Positions 54,058-64,000 of a DNA stretch of 64,000 bases are shown here, piece by piece. Below the pieces are notes generated by a model. That model searched no databases. It had not been told where the DNA came from and saw nothing but the letters and a program-made list of their open reading frames with translations. The stretch lies in NCBI GenBank assembly GCA_012932295.1, contig JAAONU010000019.1, positions 32,341,913 through 32,405,912 on the forward strand, read 5' to 3'. This stretch comes from Cyclina sinensis (Eukaryota > Mollusca > Bivalvia > Venerida > Veneridae). Both the position numbers and the translations under genes were made by a program. Position 1 is the first letter of the stretch, and each line of letters starts with the position of its first letter.

Positions 54058-57000
54058 AGAACAAGAGGGCCATGATGGCCCTAAATCGCTCACCTGAGTC
54101 TCATTGCTCATGTTACAAGTATCGTTATAGGTCGTTATGGGTGTTCGTTGTTTGCAAGTTTGAATAAGTTTGCAATAAGTTTGAAGACTCTTGGTGTAAT
54201 GGTACTCAAATTTTTGAGCAGAAACAATTTTACTCTACAAGTACCAGTGAACTTGACCTTTGACCTATGGACCCTAAAAACAATAGGGTTCTTCTAATAC
54301 AATTATCCCATAACGTTTGAAGGCTCTGGGTGTAATGGTACTACAGTTACTGAGCAGAAATAATTTTCATTCTACAGGTCCCTGTGACCCTGATCTTTGA
54401 CATACTAGCCCCAAAACAATATGGTTCTTTTATTTAGTAAAAGCAATCATCCTATGAAGTTTGGAGGCTCTAGGTGAAATGGTACTCCTGTTATTGAGTG
54501 GAAACGGTTTTCACTCTAGAGGTCCCTCTGACCTTGACCTTTGACCTACTGACCCAAAAAACAAAAGGTTTTTTTTCTACTCAATGAGGACAATAACCCG
54601 AAGTTTGAAGGCTTTGGGTTAACTGGTACACAAGTTATTGAATAGAACTTAGTGTGACAAACAGACAGACAAACAGACACCAATGGACAGGGCAAAAATA
54701 ATATTTCTCCATCAGAAGGGCGGGGTTGGGGAGAGACATAAAAATGAACAAATGAAGGTCTAGCCCTTGGTTTTTCAGGCACGCAGAGTAAAATCAAATT
54801 ACAACCCCCCCCCCCGCCCGTGGGGCCAGTTTTGACCCCAGGGTCATGATTTGAACAAACTTGGTTAAGGCTCCAAATATCTAAATTCTAGGCCTTTTGG
54901 TTTCTGACAAGAAAAAGTTTTAAAGTTTTTCCTATATAACTCTATATAAAACATGTGACCCCTGGGGCGGAGCCTTTTTAAACCCAGGGCTATTATTTGA
55001 ACAAACCTGGTAGAGGTCTAATAGACAATGCTACATACAAAATATCTAAGCTCTATGCATTTTAGTTTCTGATGTGAAGATTTTTTAAACTGTTTCTTAT
55101 ATAACTCTATGTAAACAAGTGACCCCCGGGGCAGGGCCTATTTTGACCCAGTGCATGGCTATGATTTGAACAAACTTAGTAGAGGTCCACTAGACAATGC
55201 TGCACACCAAATATCTAAACTCTAGGTCTTGCGGTTTTTGACAAGAAGATTTTTTAAAGTTTTTACTTTATAACTCTATGTAAAACATATGACCCTTGGG
55301 GCAGGGCCATTTTTGACCCAGGGACCATGATTTGAACAAACTCGTAAGAGATCCACGAACAATGATGCACACCAAATATCTTAACTTTAGGCCTTGTGGT
55401 TTCTGACAAGAAGATTTTTAAGTTTTCCCTATATAAATCTATGTAAAATCAACTGACCCCTGGGGTGGAGTTAGTTTTGACCCCAGGGTCATAATATAAA
55501 CAAATTCGGTAGAGGTCCAATTATTTATCCTATAATTATCCTATAAAGTTTGAAGGCTCTGGGTGTAATTGTACTATAGTTACTCTGCAGGTCCCTGTGA
55601 CCCTGACCTTTTACATACTAGCGCAAAAAACAACATGGTTCTTCTATTTAGTTAAAGCAACCATCCTATGAAGTTTGGAGGCTCTGGGTGAAATAGTTAT
55701 CCTCTTATTGAGTGGAAACGGTTTTCACTCTTTGGGCCCCTATGACCTTAACCTTTGACCTACTGACCCCAAAATCAATAGGGTTCTTCTACACAGTAAG
55801 GGCAATCACCCTATGAAGATTAAAGGTTCTGGGTGATTTAAAACTCCAGTTATTGAGCGAAAACGATTTACACATTTCTGGAACCTGTGACCTTGACCTT
55901 TGACCTTTTGACCCAAAACCAGTAGGGATCTTTTACTCAATAAGGGCAATGACCCTATGAATGCTGCCCAAAATCAATGCGGTTCTTTTCTAAGTAAGGG
56001 CAATCATCCTATCAGGGTTAAAGGCTCTTGGTGAAATAGGACTCCAGTTATTGAGCAGAAACGGTTTACAATCTTTGGGGCACCTGTGACCTTGACCTTT
56101 AACCTACTCACGCCAAATTCAATAAGGTTCTTCTACTCAATAAGGGCAATCATCCTATGAAGCTTGAAAGCTCTGCGTAAAACAGAACTCCAGTTATTGT
56201 GCGGAAACGGTTTTAACTCTTCGGGCCCCTATGACCTTAACCTTTGACCTACTGACCCCAAAATCAATGCAGTTCTTCTACTAGGTTAGTGCAATCATCC
56301 TATTCAAGTTAAGGCTCTTGGTGAAATGGAACTCCAGTTATTGAGGGGAAACGGTTTACACTCTTTGGGGCCCCTGTGACTTTGACCTTTAACCTACTCA
56401 CCCTAAATTCAACAGGGTCCTTCTACTCACTAAGGGCAATCATCCTATGAAGTTTGTAGTCTCTGGGTGAAATAGAACTGCAGTTATTGTGCGGAAACGG
56501 TTTTAACTCTTCGGGCCCCTATGACCTTGACCTTTGACATACTTACCTCAAAACAAATGCGGCTTCTTCTGCTAAGTAAAGGCAATCATCTTATTAAGGT
56601 TAAAAGATCTGGGTGAAATAGAACTCCAGTTATTGTGCGGAAACGGTTTACACCCTTTGGGGCCCCTGTGACCTTGACCTTTGACCTACTCACCCCAAAT
56701 TCAATAGGGTTCTTCTGCTCAGTAGAGCATTCACCCTATGAAAGCTTAAGTCTCTGGGTGAAATAGAACTGCAGTAATTGTGCGGAAACGGTTTTCACTC
56801 TTCGTGTCCGTGACCTTGCCCTTTGACCTACTGACCCCAAAATCAACAGGTTTTATTTCTCAGTAAGGGCAATCACCATATAAAGCTTGAAGGCTCTGTG
56901 TGAAATAGAACTCCAGTTATTGTGCGGAAACCGTTTTCACTCATTAGGCCCCTATGACCTTGACCTTTGACCTACTGACCCCAAAATTAATATGGTTCTT

Positions 57001-58985
57001 TTACTAAGTAATGGCAATCATCAAATGAAGTAAGAAGGCTCTTGGTGAAACAGAACTCCAGTTATTGAGCGGAAACGGTTTACACAATTTAGGGCCCCTG
57101 TGACCTTGACCTTTGACCTACTGACCCAAAACAAATAGGGATTTTTTCTACTCAATAAGGGCATTCACCTTTTGAAAGCTGAAGTCTCTGGGTGAAATAG
57201 AACTGCAGTTATTGTGCGGAAACGGTTTTCACTCTTCGAGCCCGTGACCTTGCCCTTTGACCTACTGATCCTCAAAATCAACAGAGTTTTATATCTCAGT
57301 AAGGGCAATCACCATATGAAATTTGAAGGCTCTGGGTGGGAAAGAACTCCAGTTATTGTGCGGAAACTCTTTTCACTTTTTGGGCCCCTATGACCTTGAC
57401 CTTTGACCTACTGACCCCAAAATTAATGTGGTTCTTCTACTAAGTAAGGGCAATCACCCTGTTAAGGTTAAAGGCTCTTGGTGAAATAAAACTCCAGTTA
57501 TTTAGCGGAAACGGTTTACACTCTTTGGGGCCCCTGTGACCTTGACCTTTGACCTACTCACCCTAAATTCAATAGGGTTCTTCTTATCAGTAAGGGCAAT
57601 CACCGTATGACGTTTGAAGGCTCTGAATGAAATAGAACTCCAGTTATTGAGCAGAAACGGTTTATACTCTTTGAGCCCCTGTGACCTTGACCTTCGACCT
57701 ACTGACCCCAAAACCAATAGGGTTTTTCTACTTAATAAGGGCAATCATCCTTTGAAAGCTGAAGTCTCTGGGTGAAATAGAACTGCAGTTATTGTGCGGA
57801 AACAGTTTTCATTCTTCGGGCCCCTGTGACCTTGACCTTTGATCTACTCGCCCCAAAATCAAAGCGGTTCTTCTACTTAGTAAGGGCAATCATCCTATGA
57901 AGTTTGAAGGCTCTGGGTGAAATAGAACTCCAGTTATTGAATGGTAACAAAGTGTGACAGACGGACAGACAGACAGAAGGACAGACTGACAGACGAACAG
58001 ACGGACAAGGCAAAATCAATATGTCTCCCGGGGCCTATTTTTACCCAGTGGCTATGATTTGAACAAACTTAGTATAGGTCCACTAGACAATGCTTCATAC
58101 CAAATATCTAAACTCTAGGCCTTGCGGTTTCTGACAAGATTTTTTAAAGGTTTTCCTATATATCTCTATGTTGAACATGTGACCCCTGGGGCGGAGCCAT
58201 TTTTGACCCAGGAGCCATGATTTGAACAAACTTGGTAAAGGTCCACTGGACAATGCTGCACGCCAAATATCTATACTCTAGGCCTTGCGGTTTCTGGCAA
58301 GAAGATTTTTTAAGTTTTTCCTATATAAGTCTATGTTAAATCGAGAGACCCCTGGGGCAGGGCCATTTTTGACCCAGGAGCCATGATTTGAATAAACTTG
58401 GTAAAGGTCTACTGGACAATGCTGCACACCAAATATCTATACTCTAGGCCCTGTGGTTTCTGACAAGAAGATTTTTAAAGTTTTCCAAGTCTATGTTAAA
58501 TCCAGAGACCCCTAGGGTGGGGCCAATTTTGACCCTAGGGAAATAATTTGAACAACTTTTGTAGAGGCCTACTAGAGGATGCTACATACCAAATATCTAA
58601 GCTCTAGGCCTTGTGGTTTCAGACAAGAAGATTTTCAAATTTTTCCTTTCAGTTGCCATAGCAACCAGAGTTCTTGATAGAATTGATTTTTTTGAACAAC
58701 TTTGGAAGAGCTTTATACAAGAAACATCCCTGACAAGTTTCATCAACTTTGGCCCAGTGGTTTAGGAGGAGATGTTGTTTAAAGGAAAATGTTGACGCAC
58801 TAACGCACTCACGCACTAACGCACTAACGACGGACGAAATGAGATCACAATAGCTCACATGAGCACTTCGTGCTTAGGTGAGCTAAAAAGTTGACGACGG
58901 ACGCACTGACGGACGATGGACGCCGGACAAATTGTGATCACAAAAAGCTCACCTTGAGCAATTTGTGCTCAGGTGAGCTAAAAAA
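54058..58985 (+). repeat. Composite repeat K, copy 3 (4.9 kb), with two satellite families
   Basis: Left terminus ACAAGAGGGCCATGATGGCC ... CGCTCACCTGAG; right terminus ...CTTAGGTGAGCT near 58,880 with a second GCTCAGGTGAGCT at 58,970. The ~150-bp family (GGCAATCATCCTATGAAG, GGCTCTGGGTGAAATAGAAC, TCCAGTTATTG, GTGACCTTGACCTTTGACCT) has ~3 units at 54,178-54,660 and ~16 units at 55,535-57,955. The ~180-bp family (GACCCCTGGGGCGGGGCCAT, TGAACAAACTTGGTAGAGG, CCAAATATCTAA) has ~4 units at 54,826-55,525 and ~4 at 58,028-58,640. An A/C/G-rich GACAGACGGACAGAC stretch lies at 57,955-58,010. Nothing here is coding. Confidence 0.9.
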
Positions 58986-58989
58986 CAAG

Positions 58990-59262
58990 GATTGTTCGCG
59001 AAAAGAAAAAATGCTATTTGTAGACTGCTAGCAGCCCGACGGTCTGAAATAGACGTGTTTCATAGTAAATGAAGTATTTCTGAACTCAGTTTCCACAGAC
59101 AAGATAATCTCTATTTCTTTCTTTCTTTTATTCTTTTTAAGATTATGAGAGATAGATAGGTCATGTTATTTATTGAAACTGAGTTCAAAAATAATTCTTT
59201 CACTGTGAAACACAAGGTATATCTAAGGCCGCTGGACCGATGGGCCGTTAGCAGCCTTAAAA
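58990..59262. repeat. Inverted pair of repeat J fragments
   Basis: 58,990-59,100 (CTGCTAGCAGCCCGACGGTCTG ... TGAACTCAGTTTC) is mirrored by 59,165-59,262 on the other strand (GAAACTGAGTTCA ... GGGCCGTTAGCAGCC). Between them is a ~60-bp T-rich spacer. Confidence 0.75.
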
Positions 59263-59514
59263 ATGGCAACGACTTCTTTTAACTAAAAAATCGTCATAAA
59301 AATCTGGTGTGTAGCTTTACTAAGATACCCTCTTAACACTACTGATGTGCAGACAGAAAATCAAATAAACACCTGGTATGTAACAGGTAAAAAGCAATGA
59401 AAGTTGTGAACTGTCTAACCATAAGTGTAAATACTGCAGTAAGTGTAAGATATTATACCATTTAACATCAGTCAAGGGACAATAAATGAGGGTATGTTTA
59501 GTGTAACAACTATC

Positions 59515-60237
59515 TATCTATCTGGGTTTACCGTGGGTAACGGTTGCCCATATGATCGACGCCACCTGCAGGAAAGCGCCGACTATATTTAATATTGTCA
59601 AATTAAAAGCAAAAGTTGTGGACAAGTTGTTAATGACGATCAATTTCTTTTATCATTATGTCGTTTCACTGAATAAAAAATATTGAAATTCGACCAAGGT
59701 ATTAACCTGAAAAAGTTATTAATAAATATCTCATCGGCAAGAATTTGAAAATATTATGTTTGATGATTCTCAACATTTTTTAACATCCGGTCCCTTAATA
59801 AGTTGAACTTTGCCATACGCAGTAATCTCCCCTTCGCTCAGGGAAGAAACTGCTGTGTGGTGTGGAGCTACATTACGGACTAAGAACTTAGTAAATATCG
59901 GTTAATATGATTCGGGTAATATATTTCTGCATTTTCCAGTTTCTTTTGAAGTTATTTAATTAATAATGACCTAAAGTGCAAGTGTAATACAATTTAGTAC
60001 GCGCTTGATTGGGTACAAGACGTTTCGCTGCCTGTCAATGTCCTCGCACCTAGTCTATTCGCTACTTCTTAGATTCGCTATAGGATTCATCGTGGATTAG
60101 CTTACTTGTGAATAATAACCCAACTTAAATGGTTAAGTATTTATTTGAGAGCAAAGTTGTTGGGGTTTTGCAAGATACAAAGAGAATCCGATTCCAGAGT
60201 CACTCAAGCTCTTTTGCATGCTCAGTGTACAGCACTA
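59515..60237 (-). mobile_element. SINE family E, interrupted by repeat B
   Basis: 59,515-59,598 is the tail side (GGTAACGGTTGCCCATATGA, preceded by (TATC)n). 60,165-60,237 is the adjoining body (AATCCGATTCCAGAG, CTTTTGCATGCTCAGTGTAC). The ~565 bp between include repeat B (59,608-60,055). The head part is missing. Confidence 0.7.
59608..60055 (+). repeat. Dispersed repeat B, copy 2
   Basis: Diverged match to 28,066-28,540 in the same phrase order. Here it lies inside SINE family E, and in the other copy inside repeat F, which supports B being a mobile or formerly mobile unit. Confidence 0.75.
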
Positions 60238-60340
60238 CGCTCCCTTAGCAGCTGTGTGAATACATTACCGTTACTTCACACCGCTGCTTTTTCAATTGTA
60301 GATTTAATATATTGACCTTTACCATTAACTTTGAAGGGTA
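60236..60340 (-). repeat. Dispersed repeat C, copy 2
   Basis: Reverse complement of 4612-4700, for example TTACTTCACACCGCTGCTTT against the plus-strand phrase there. Confidence 0.8.
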
Positions 60341-60764
60341 TCGAAAGTCAAAATTTTCGAATGCGTATTTTATATCAAGTCCTCGTTTTATTTCATAACC
60401 CAAGATATAACTAAACTCTGCGATCTCCAAATACATGAATTTTGACTTTTAGAATCTAAAATTGAGATTGTCACTCGGTTTATGGAGGGTGCCATTGTTG
60501 CAAAAATACATGTCGAGAGAAAGCGAGACTTAAGATTTGTGACGCAATTGTGGTCCTTTGGAGAAAGACAGAAGTGTACACATCGTGATTTCGTAGATTT
60601 CATCTAAACGAATTGTTGTCAGATTAACGCTTGTTGTCAATGGTTTTGTTATACGATATATTACTCGACTTATACCTAAAAGTCTGGATATCACAAAACT
60701 TTTTTTTCAGTATTTTTTTCTCATTAATTCTTTTAGGCTTAAAGTTGATTTACAAATTTACAAA
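60341..60764. other. Unassigned DNA
   Basis: No supported feature. Short open frames on both strands lack motifs. Confidence 0.4.
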
Positions 60765-61990
60765 CGTTGAAACAAGAGCACCGCTGGGCGGAGCATTATA
60801 TGCCCGAATGGTATTTTTTTCTAAGTATGATGCATTTGTGATATAAGGGAGGAAACCTTAGGCTTTGAAATTAAATGATTTGCTTATTTTTTTTATTTAT
60901 TTATAGTATTTTGATTTTTAACATTTTATAATTTTAATTTTAGAGTTTTATAGATCTTTATCATATCTGACTTTTAATTTGTATAAATGTCAGTCTTTTA
61001 GAAGTTTCGATGTTCATGCTGTGATGCATGGTTATCAAGTTATAGTGCAGAAATATTGATTGTTTGGTTAATTGTCACCTTGACCTTTTATGTACTTACC
61101 CTGAACAGTATAGGGGTCACGTAATCAATGATGACAATCGTCCTAAGAAGTTTGAAGTCTGTATGGGAAGTAGTTGCCAAGTTATACAGCAGAAATGCTT
61201 TTCAGTGTTAAGGTCATTGTGACCTTGACATCTGACCCACTGATCCTAAGATGTACGGGGTCATTTTCTTAATGTACTCAATCATCGTATGAAGTTTGAG
61301 GCCTGTATGACAAATAGTTATAAAGTTTACAGCGTACAAATAGTTTTTAGTGCTTAGGTCACTGTGACCTTGACCTTTGACCTACTGATCCCAAACGCAA
61401 CAGGAAACATTCACTCAATGTGTGCATCTATTATATGAATTTTGAAGTCTCTATAACAAATGATTGTCAAGTAACATGGCGAAAATGGTTTTCAGTGTTA
61501 AGGTCGTTGTGACCTTGACCTTTGACCTGCTAACCCAAAATCAATAAGGTCATTCACTCAATGTGTGCAACCATTATATGAATTTTGAAGTCCCTATGAC
61601 ATATGGTTGTCAAACATGATTCTAAACATTTAGGTCACTGTGACCTTGACCTTTGACATACTGATCCCAAACTGTATCGGGCTTACCCACTCAATGTGTG
61701 CTATCATGATATAAGGTTTGAAGTCTCTATAACAAATGATTGTCAAGGTACATGGCGGAAAAGGTTTTCAATGTTAAGGTCTATGTGACCTTGGCCTTTG
61801 AGCTACTGAATCGAAAATCTACAGAGGCCGTCCACTCAATGTGTGTAATAATCATTTGAAGGTAACAAACTGTAGGCCAAAGAGTACTCAAGTTATCCTC
61901 CAGAAACCAAATTGCTAAAAGACGGACGGACGCCTTGGACCATAACATGATATAAAAAAAGTCGTGACATACTAACCTAGTATTCCGGCG
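60765..61990 (+). repeat. Composite repeat with ~6-unit AGGTCA array
   Basis: It starts at AACAAGAGCACCGCTGGGCGG. From 61,060 to 61,830 a ~135-bp unit recurs about six times, each with AGGTCACTGTGACCTTGACC, TTTGACCTACTGATCC, CAATGTGTGCAATCAT and TTTGAAGTCTCTATAACAAA. It ends after a GACGGACGGACGCC stretch near 61,935. Confidence 0.85.
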
Positions 61991-62580
61991 AATAAAAATC
62001 ATTGTAAGTGACTGTTATTATATTCACTGCATTCTTTGCTTTTAATCCTAGGTTGAAATTTAACATTTCTTCACGCAAGGAAAAAAACAAACAGACCAGT
62101 TTGACGTTTGCACATATATATTTCAAATAAAGTTCGAAAAATTCAGTTCCGAATCTCTAGAATAATGACATTTAATTCCTAATAAAATTTCCAAGTGTAA
62201 TGTACTTTGTCCCTCTCAGAGCTACAGATGCTAACAGAACGACAATTTTAACTAAGCAATTAACGTAATGTGATTGCATTATAGCCGGTGACATATCCGT
62301 GTTTGGATAAGCCACCGTTAATTGACGTTTGATCTTCGAATACCCGTTATACTTCGTTGGTTTCAGGATTGACCTAATTTGCCTGTCATGTAAAAATGCC
62401 GCAAACTTAATAATAACCTGTCAGATAATAATGAAACTAATTTACTGCTTTTTAACAAATTCGTCTGAGTAAACGCCGATTATAATTTCACTGAATTTAG
62501 TAATTCGCATAGTAAATCTGTAAAGTGGAAACAATTTCGGAGGAACCAATGCGTACGAATGGGGGACATTAGTGGATTAT
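61991..62580. other. Unassigned AT-rich DNA
   Basis: Nothing supported. Confidence 0.45.
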
Positions 62581-62582
62581 CT

Positions 62583-62870
62583 GTCTTCTCTATCTATCTA
62601 TCTGAGCTTATTTATCGTCGGTACCGGTTGCCCATATGACCGACGTCCCCTGAAGAGATTAGTTATTTTAATGTTGTGGCGATAGTGCAAGATACAGACA
62701 GCATCTTATTCCAGAGACACCCCTGGTTCTTTTGCTTGCTCAGTGTATAGCACCGATACATGGGACCTCGGTTTAATGTCTCATCCAAAAGACTATTAGT
62801 AATGTTAGTGGAGGAGCGGGGGATCGAACGCGTTACAACTGGATCATATCCGCTTCTATATCTGTCTTGA
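62583..62870 (-). mobile_element. SINE family E, most complete copy
   Basis: On the minus strand: a tRNA-like head near 62,870 with a good B box (GTTCGATCC, 62,820-62,829), a conserved body, then the GGCAACCGGTACCGACG block and a (GATA)n tail at ~62,590. About 25 bp of the tRNA region (A-box side) are deleted compared with 3540-3600. Confidence 0.75.
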
Positions 62871-63570
62871 ATACTCTCTGATATTATACTGGTCCTTCCA
62901 TTTGGATTCCTCTGCTTTCATCGCTATTTTCATTTTTGGTAGGGTGATAATTAAACCTAATCATTTGCAACAATGGTAGTCAGATTACATATTTAATTTA
63001 GCAACATTTTTTGTTAACACTATTGTTTGTTTTTTGATAATTCTAACTTTATATTTAATATTTATCTATTTTATTTGAGTCTCATCCATGTACACATAAT
63101 AAAATATTCAGTCATACAAATAATAAAACATAAAATATGAACATGGCCATTCTTTAAGAATTATAAGAGACTATTTTCATAAATCTATGCAATATGTGCT
63201 ACATATAAGAATATTTACATTAAATGCAGTTAAGAATATTTACATGATAAGAAACAAAGTATGTCTGTTAATCATCACTTATCATTGTTAATAAAATTTG
63301 TTTTAAATGGTTATTTTAAGAACATAACTATAGAACAGTGCACAAATATGCACAATTAGAAGGTTATTTATATGACCATCAATCAAATTGGCAGTGAATA
63401 GATTAACAGAATAACCTTACCATGGTTTGAAATATACTACTGGATTAATATAATAGAATATAACATGAATATTTAAAGGAAGTTTTAACTATAAAACACA
63501 GTAGAGCAGTTTGTTTTAAATATGACATCTGCAAAAGAGAAGACAAACATAAGATATATCCAGATATAGT
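62871..63570 (-). other. AT-rich DNA, probable LINE 3' UTR
   Basis: Lies downstream (minus strand) of the LINE C-terminus. No tail or boundary is clear. Confidence 0.35.
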
Positions 63571-64000
63571 CTACCCTACTCTGTTCATATCTTTATTGTA
63601 CAACCTATTATTTCTAAGCCTAAGTATTTCAAAACAGGCTTTTGCTAAAACTCCTATCAATGCATGATGGGTGAACAAAAAGATGATTTTATCCTGGTCA
63701 TTGAAATTAAGGAAAGTTGCCACAATATCAATTGCTTTTGAAAATAATTGATTTCTAAAACACCTATACAATGGACAATAAATAATAAATAAAGTACATG
63801 AGTTTCTGATTCTACAGTATTACAACCAAATGGGCAAATACGTTGATTTTCATGCACATCATAACGGCCAGTTTCAATACGTAAAGGTGCTACACCACAT
63901 CTAAACTGGGCAAGTGCAGATCTATGAGTGTATGGCATAAAAATTTTTACAATATTGTTCAGCACAATAATCTGACTTGAATAATTTGTAGGTTCTCAAA
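63571..64000 (-). pseudogene. LINE ORF2 C-terminus, frameshifted, runs off the window
   Basis: Two minus-strand frames overlap: 63,965 to ~63,770 with HRSALAQFRCGVAPLRIETGRY and a knuckle ICPFGCNTVESETHVL, then 63,771 to 63,571 with FRNQLFSKAIDIVATFLNF and AKACFEILRLRNNRLY. They join as one protein if a frameshift near 63,770-63,785 is allowed. The block order matches the LINE tails at 10.4 and 17.4 kb, but the sequence is distinct, so it is another family or subfamily. The upstream RT would lie beyond the window edge if present. Confidence 0.72.

Noticed and set aside
60631..60846. Hydrophobic 71-codon frame resembling a membrane peptide
   Set aside because: T-rich DNA gives Phe/Leu/Ile by chance, and its C-terminal half lies in the terminus of a composite repeat.

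Overview
The window is AT-rich, repeat-saturated animal DNA with no complete host gene that I can establish. Its repeat vocabulary suggests a mollusc, most likely a bivalve. It has arrays carrying AGGTCA/TGACCT words, a tRNA-headed SINE ending in an (AAAC)n tail, composite repeats starting with AACAAGAG-type termini, and (GACGGACA)-like ends. This is an inference from sequence style, not a database result.

Layout. 1-8.2 kb: diverged and young tandem arrays (30-bp, ~175-bp, 140-bp, ~35-bp and 49-bp units), nested SINEs at 3.04-3.60 kb and a long hairpin at 5.6 kb. 8.2-20.4 kb: mostly unassigned DNA, with two C-terminal remnants of non-LTR retrotransposons (10.4 and 17.4 kb), two 99%-identical copies of a short retroposon (12.04 and 17.76 kb, the second inside the 17.4-kb LINE), and AGGTCA-rich composite repeats. 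20.43-27.70 kb: a complete LTR retrotransposon with a 4-bp target duplication. Its domain order is gag-protease-integrase-RT-RNase H, i.e. integrase BEFORE reverse transcriptase. That order is the hallmark of the Gmr1-like branch of Ty3/gypsy elements and the most notable object here. 27.9-34.4 kb: interrupted dispersed repeats, then a 4.8-kb, 50-bp minisatellite with higher-order structure. 34.4-41.5 kb: largely unassigned, with a CpG-rich element with terminal inverted repeats at 39.16-39.93 kb. 40.1-50.0 kb: possible exons of one host gene (phase-compatible splice sites) among mini-satellites and dispersed repeats. 49.2-53.8 kb: remnant of a second gypsy element with conventional order (RT-RNase H-integrase), heavily decayed. 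54.06-58.99 kb: a composite repeat built from two tandem families, one carrying nuclear-receptor-like DR1 words in most units. 59-64 kb: more interrupted SINE copies, another AGGTCA array and the C-terminus of a third LINE on the minus strand.

How parts relate. The only recognisable coding capacity is retrotransposon-derived. The Gmr1-like element has LTRs differing by about five substitutions and two indels over ~977 aligned bases, yet its coding region carries at least two frameshifts, a nonsense codon and a catalytic-core deletion. It may therefore have been mobilised in trans as an already defective copy. Many long open frames in the tandem arrays, especially on the minus strand, are by-products of the repeat unit and are not called as genes.
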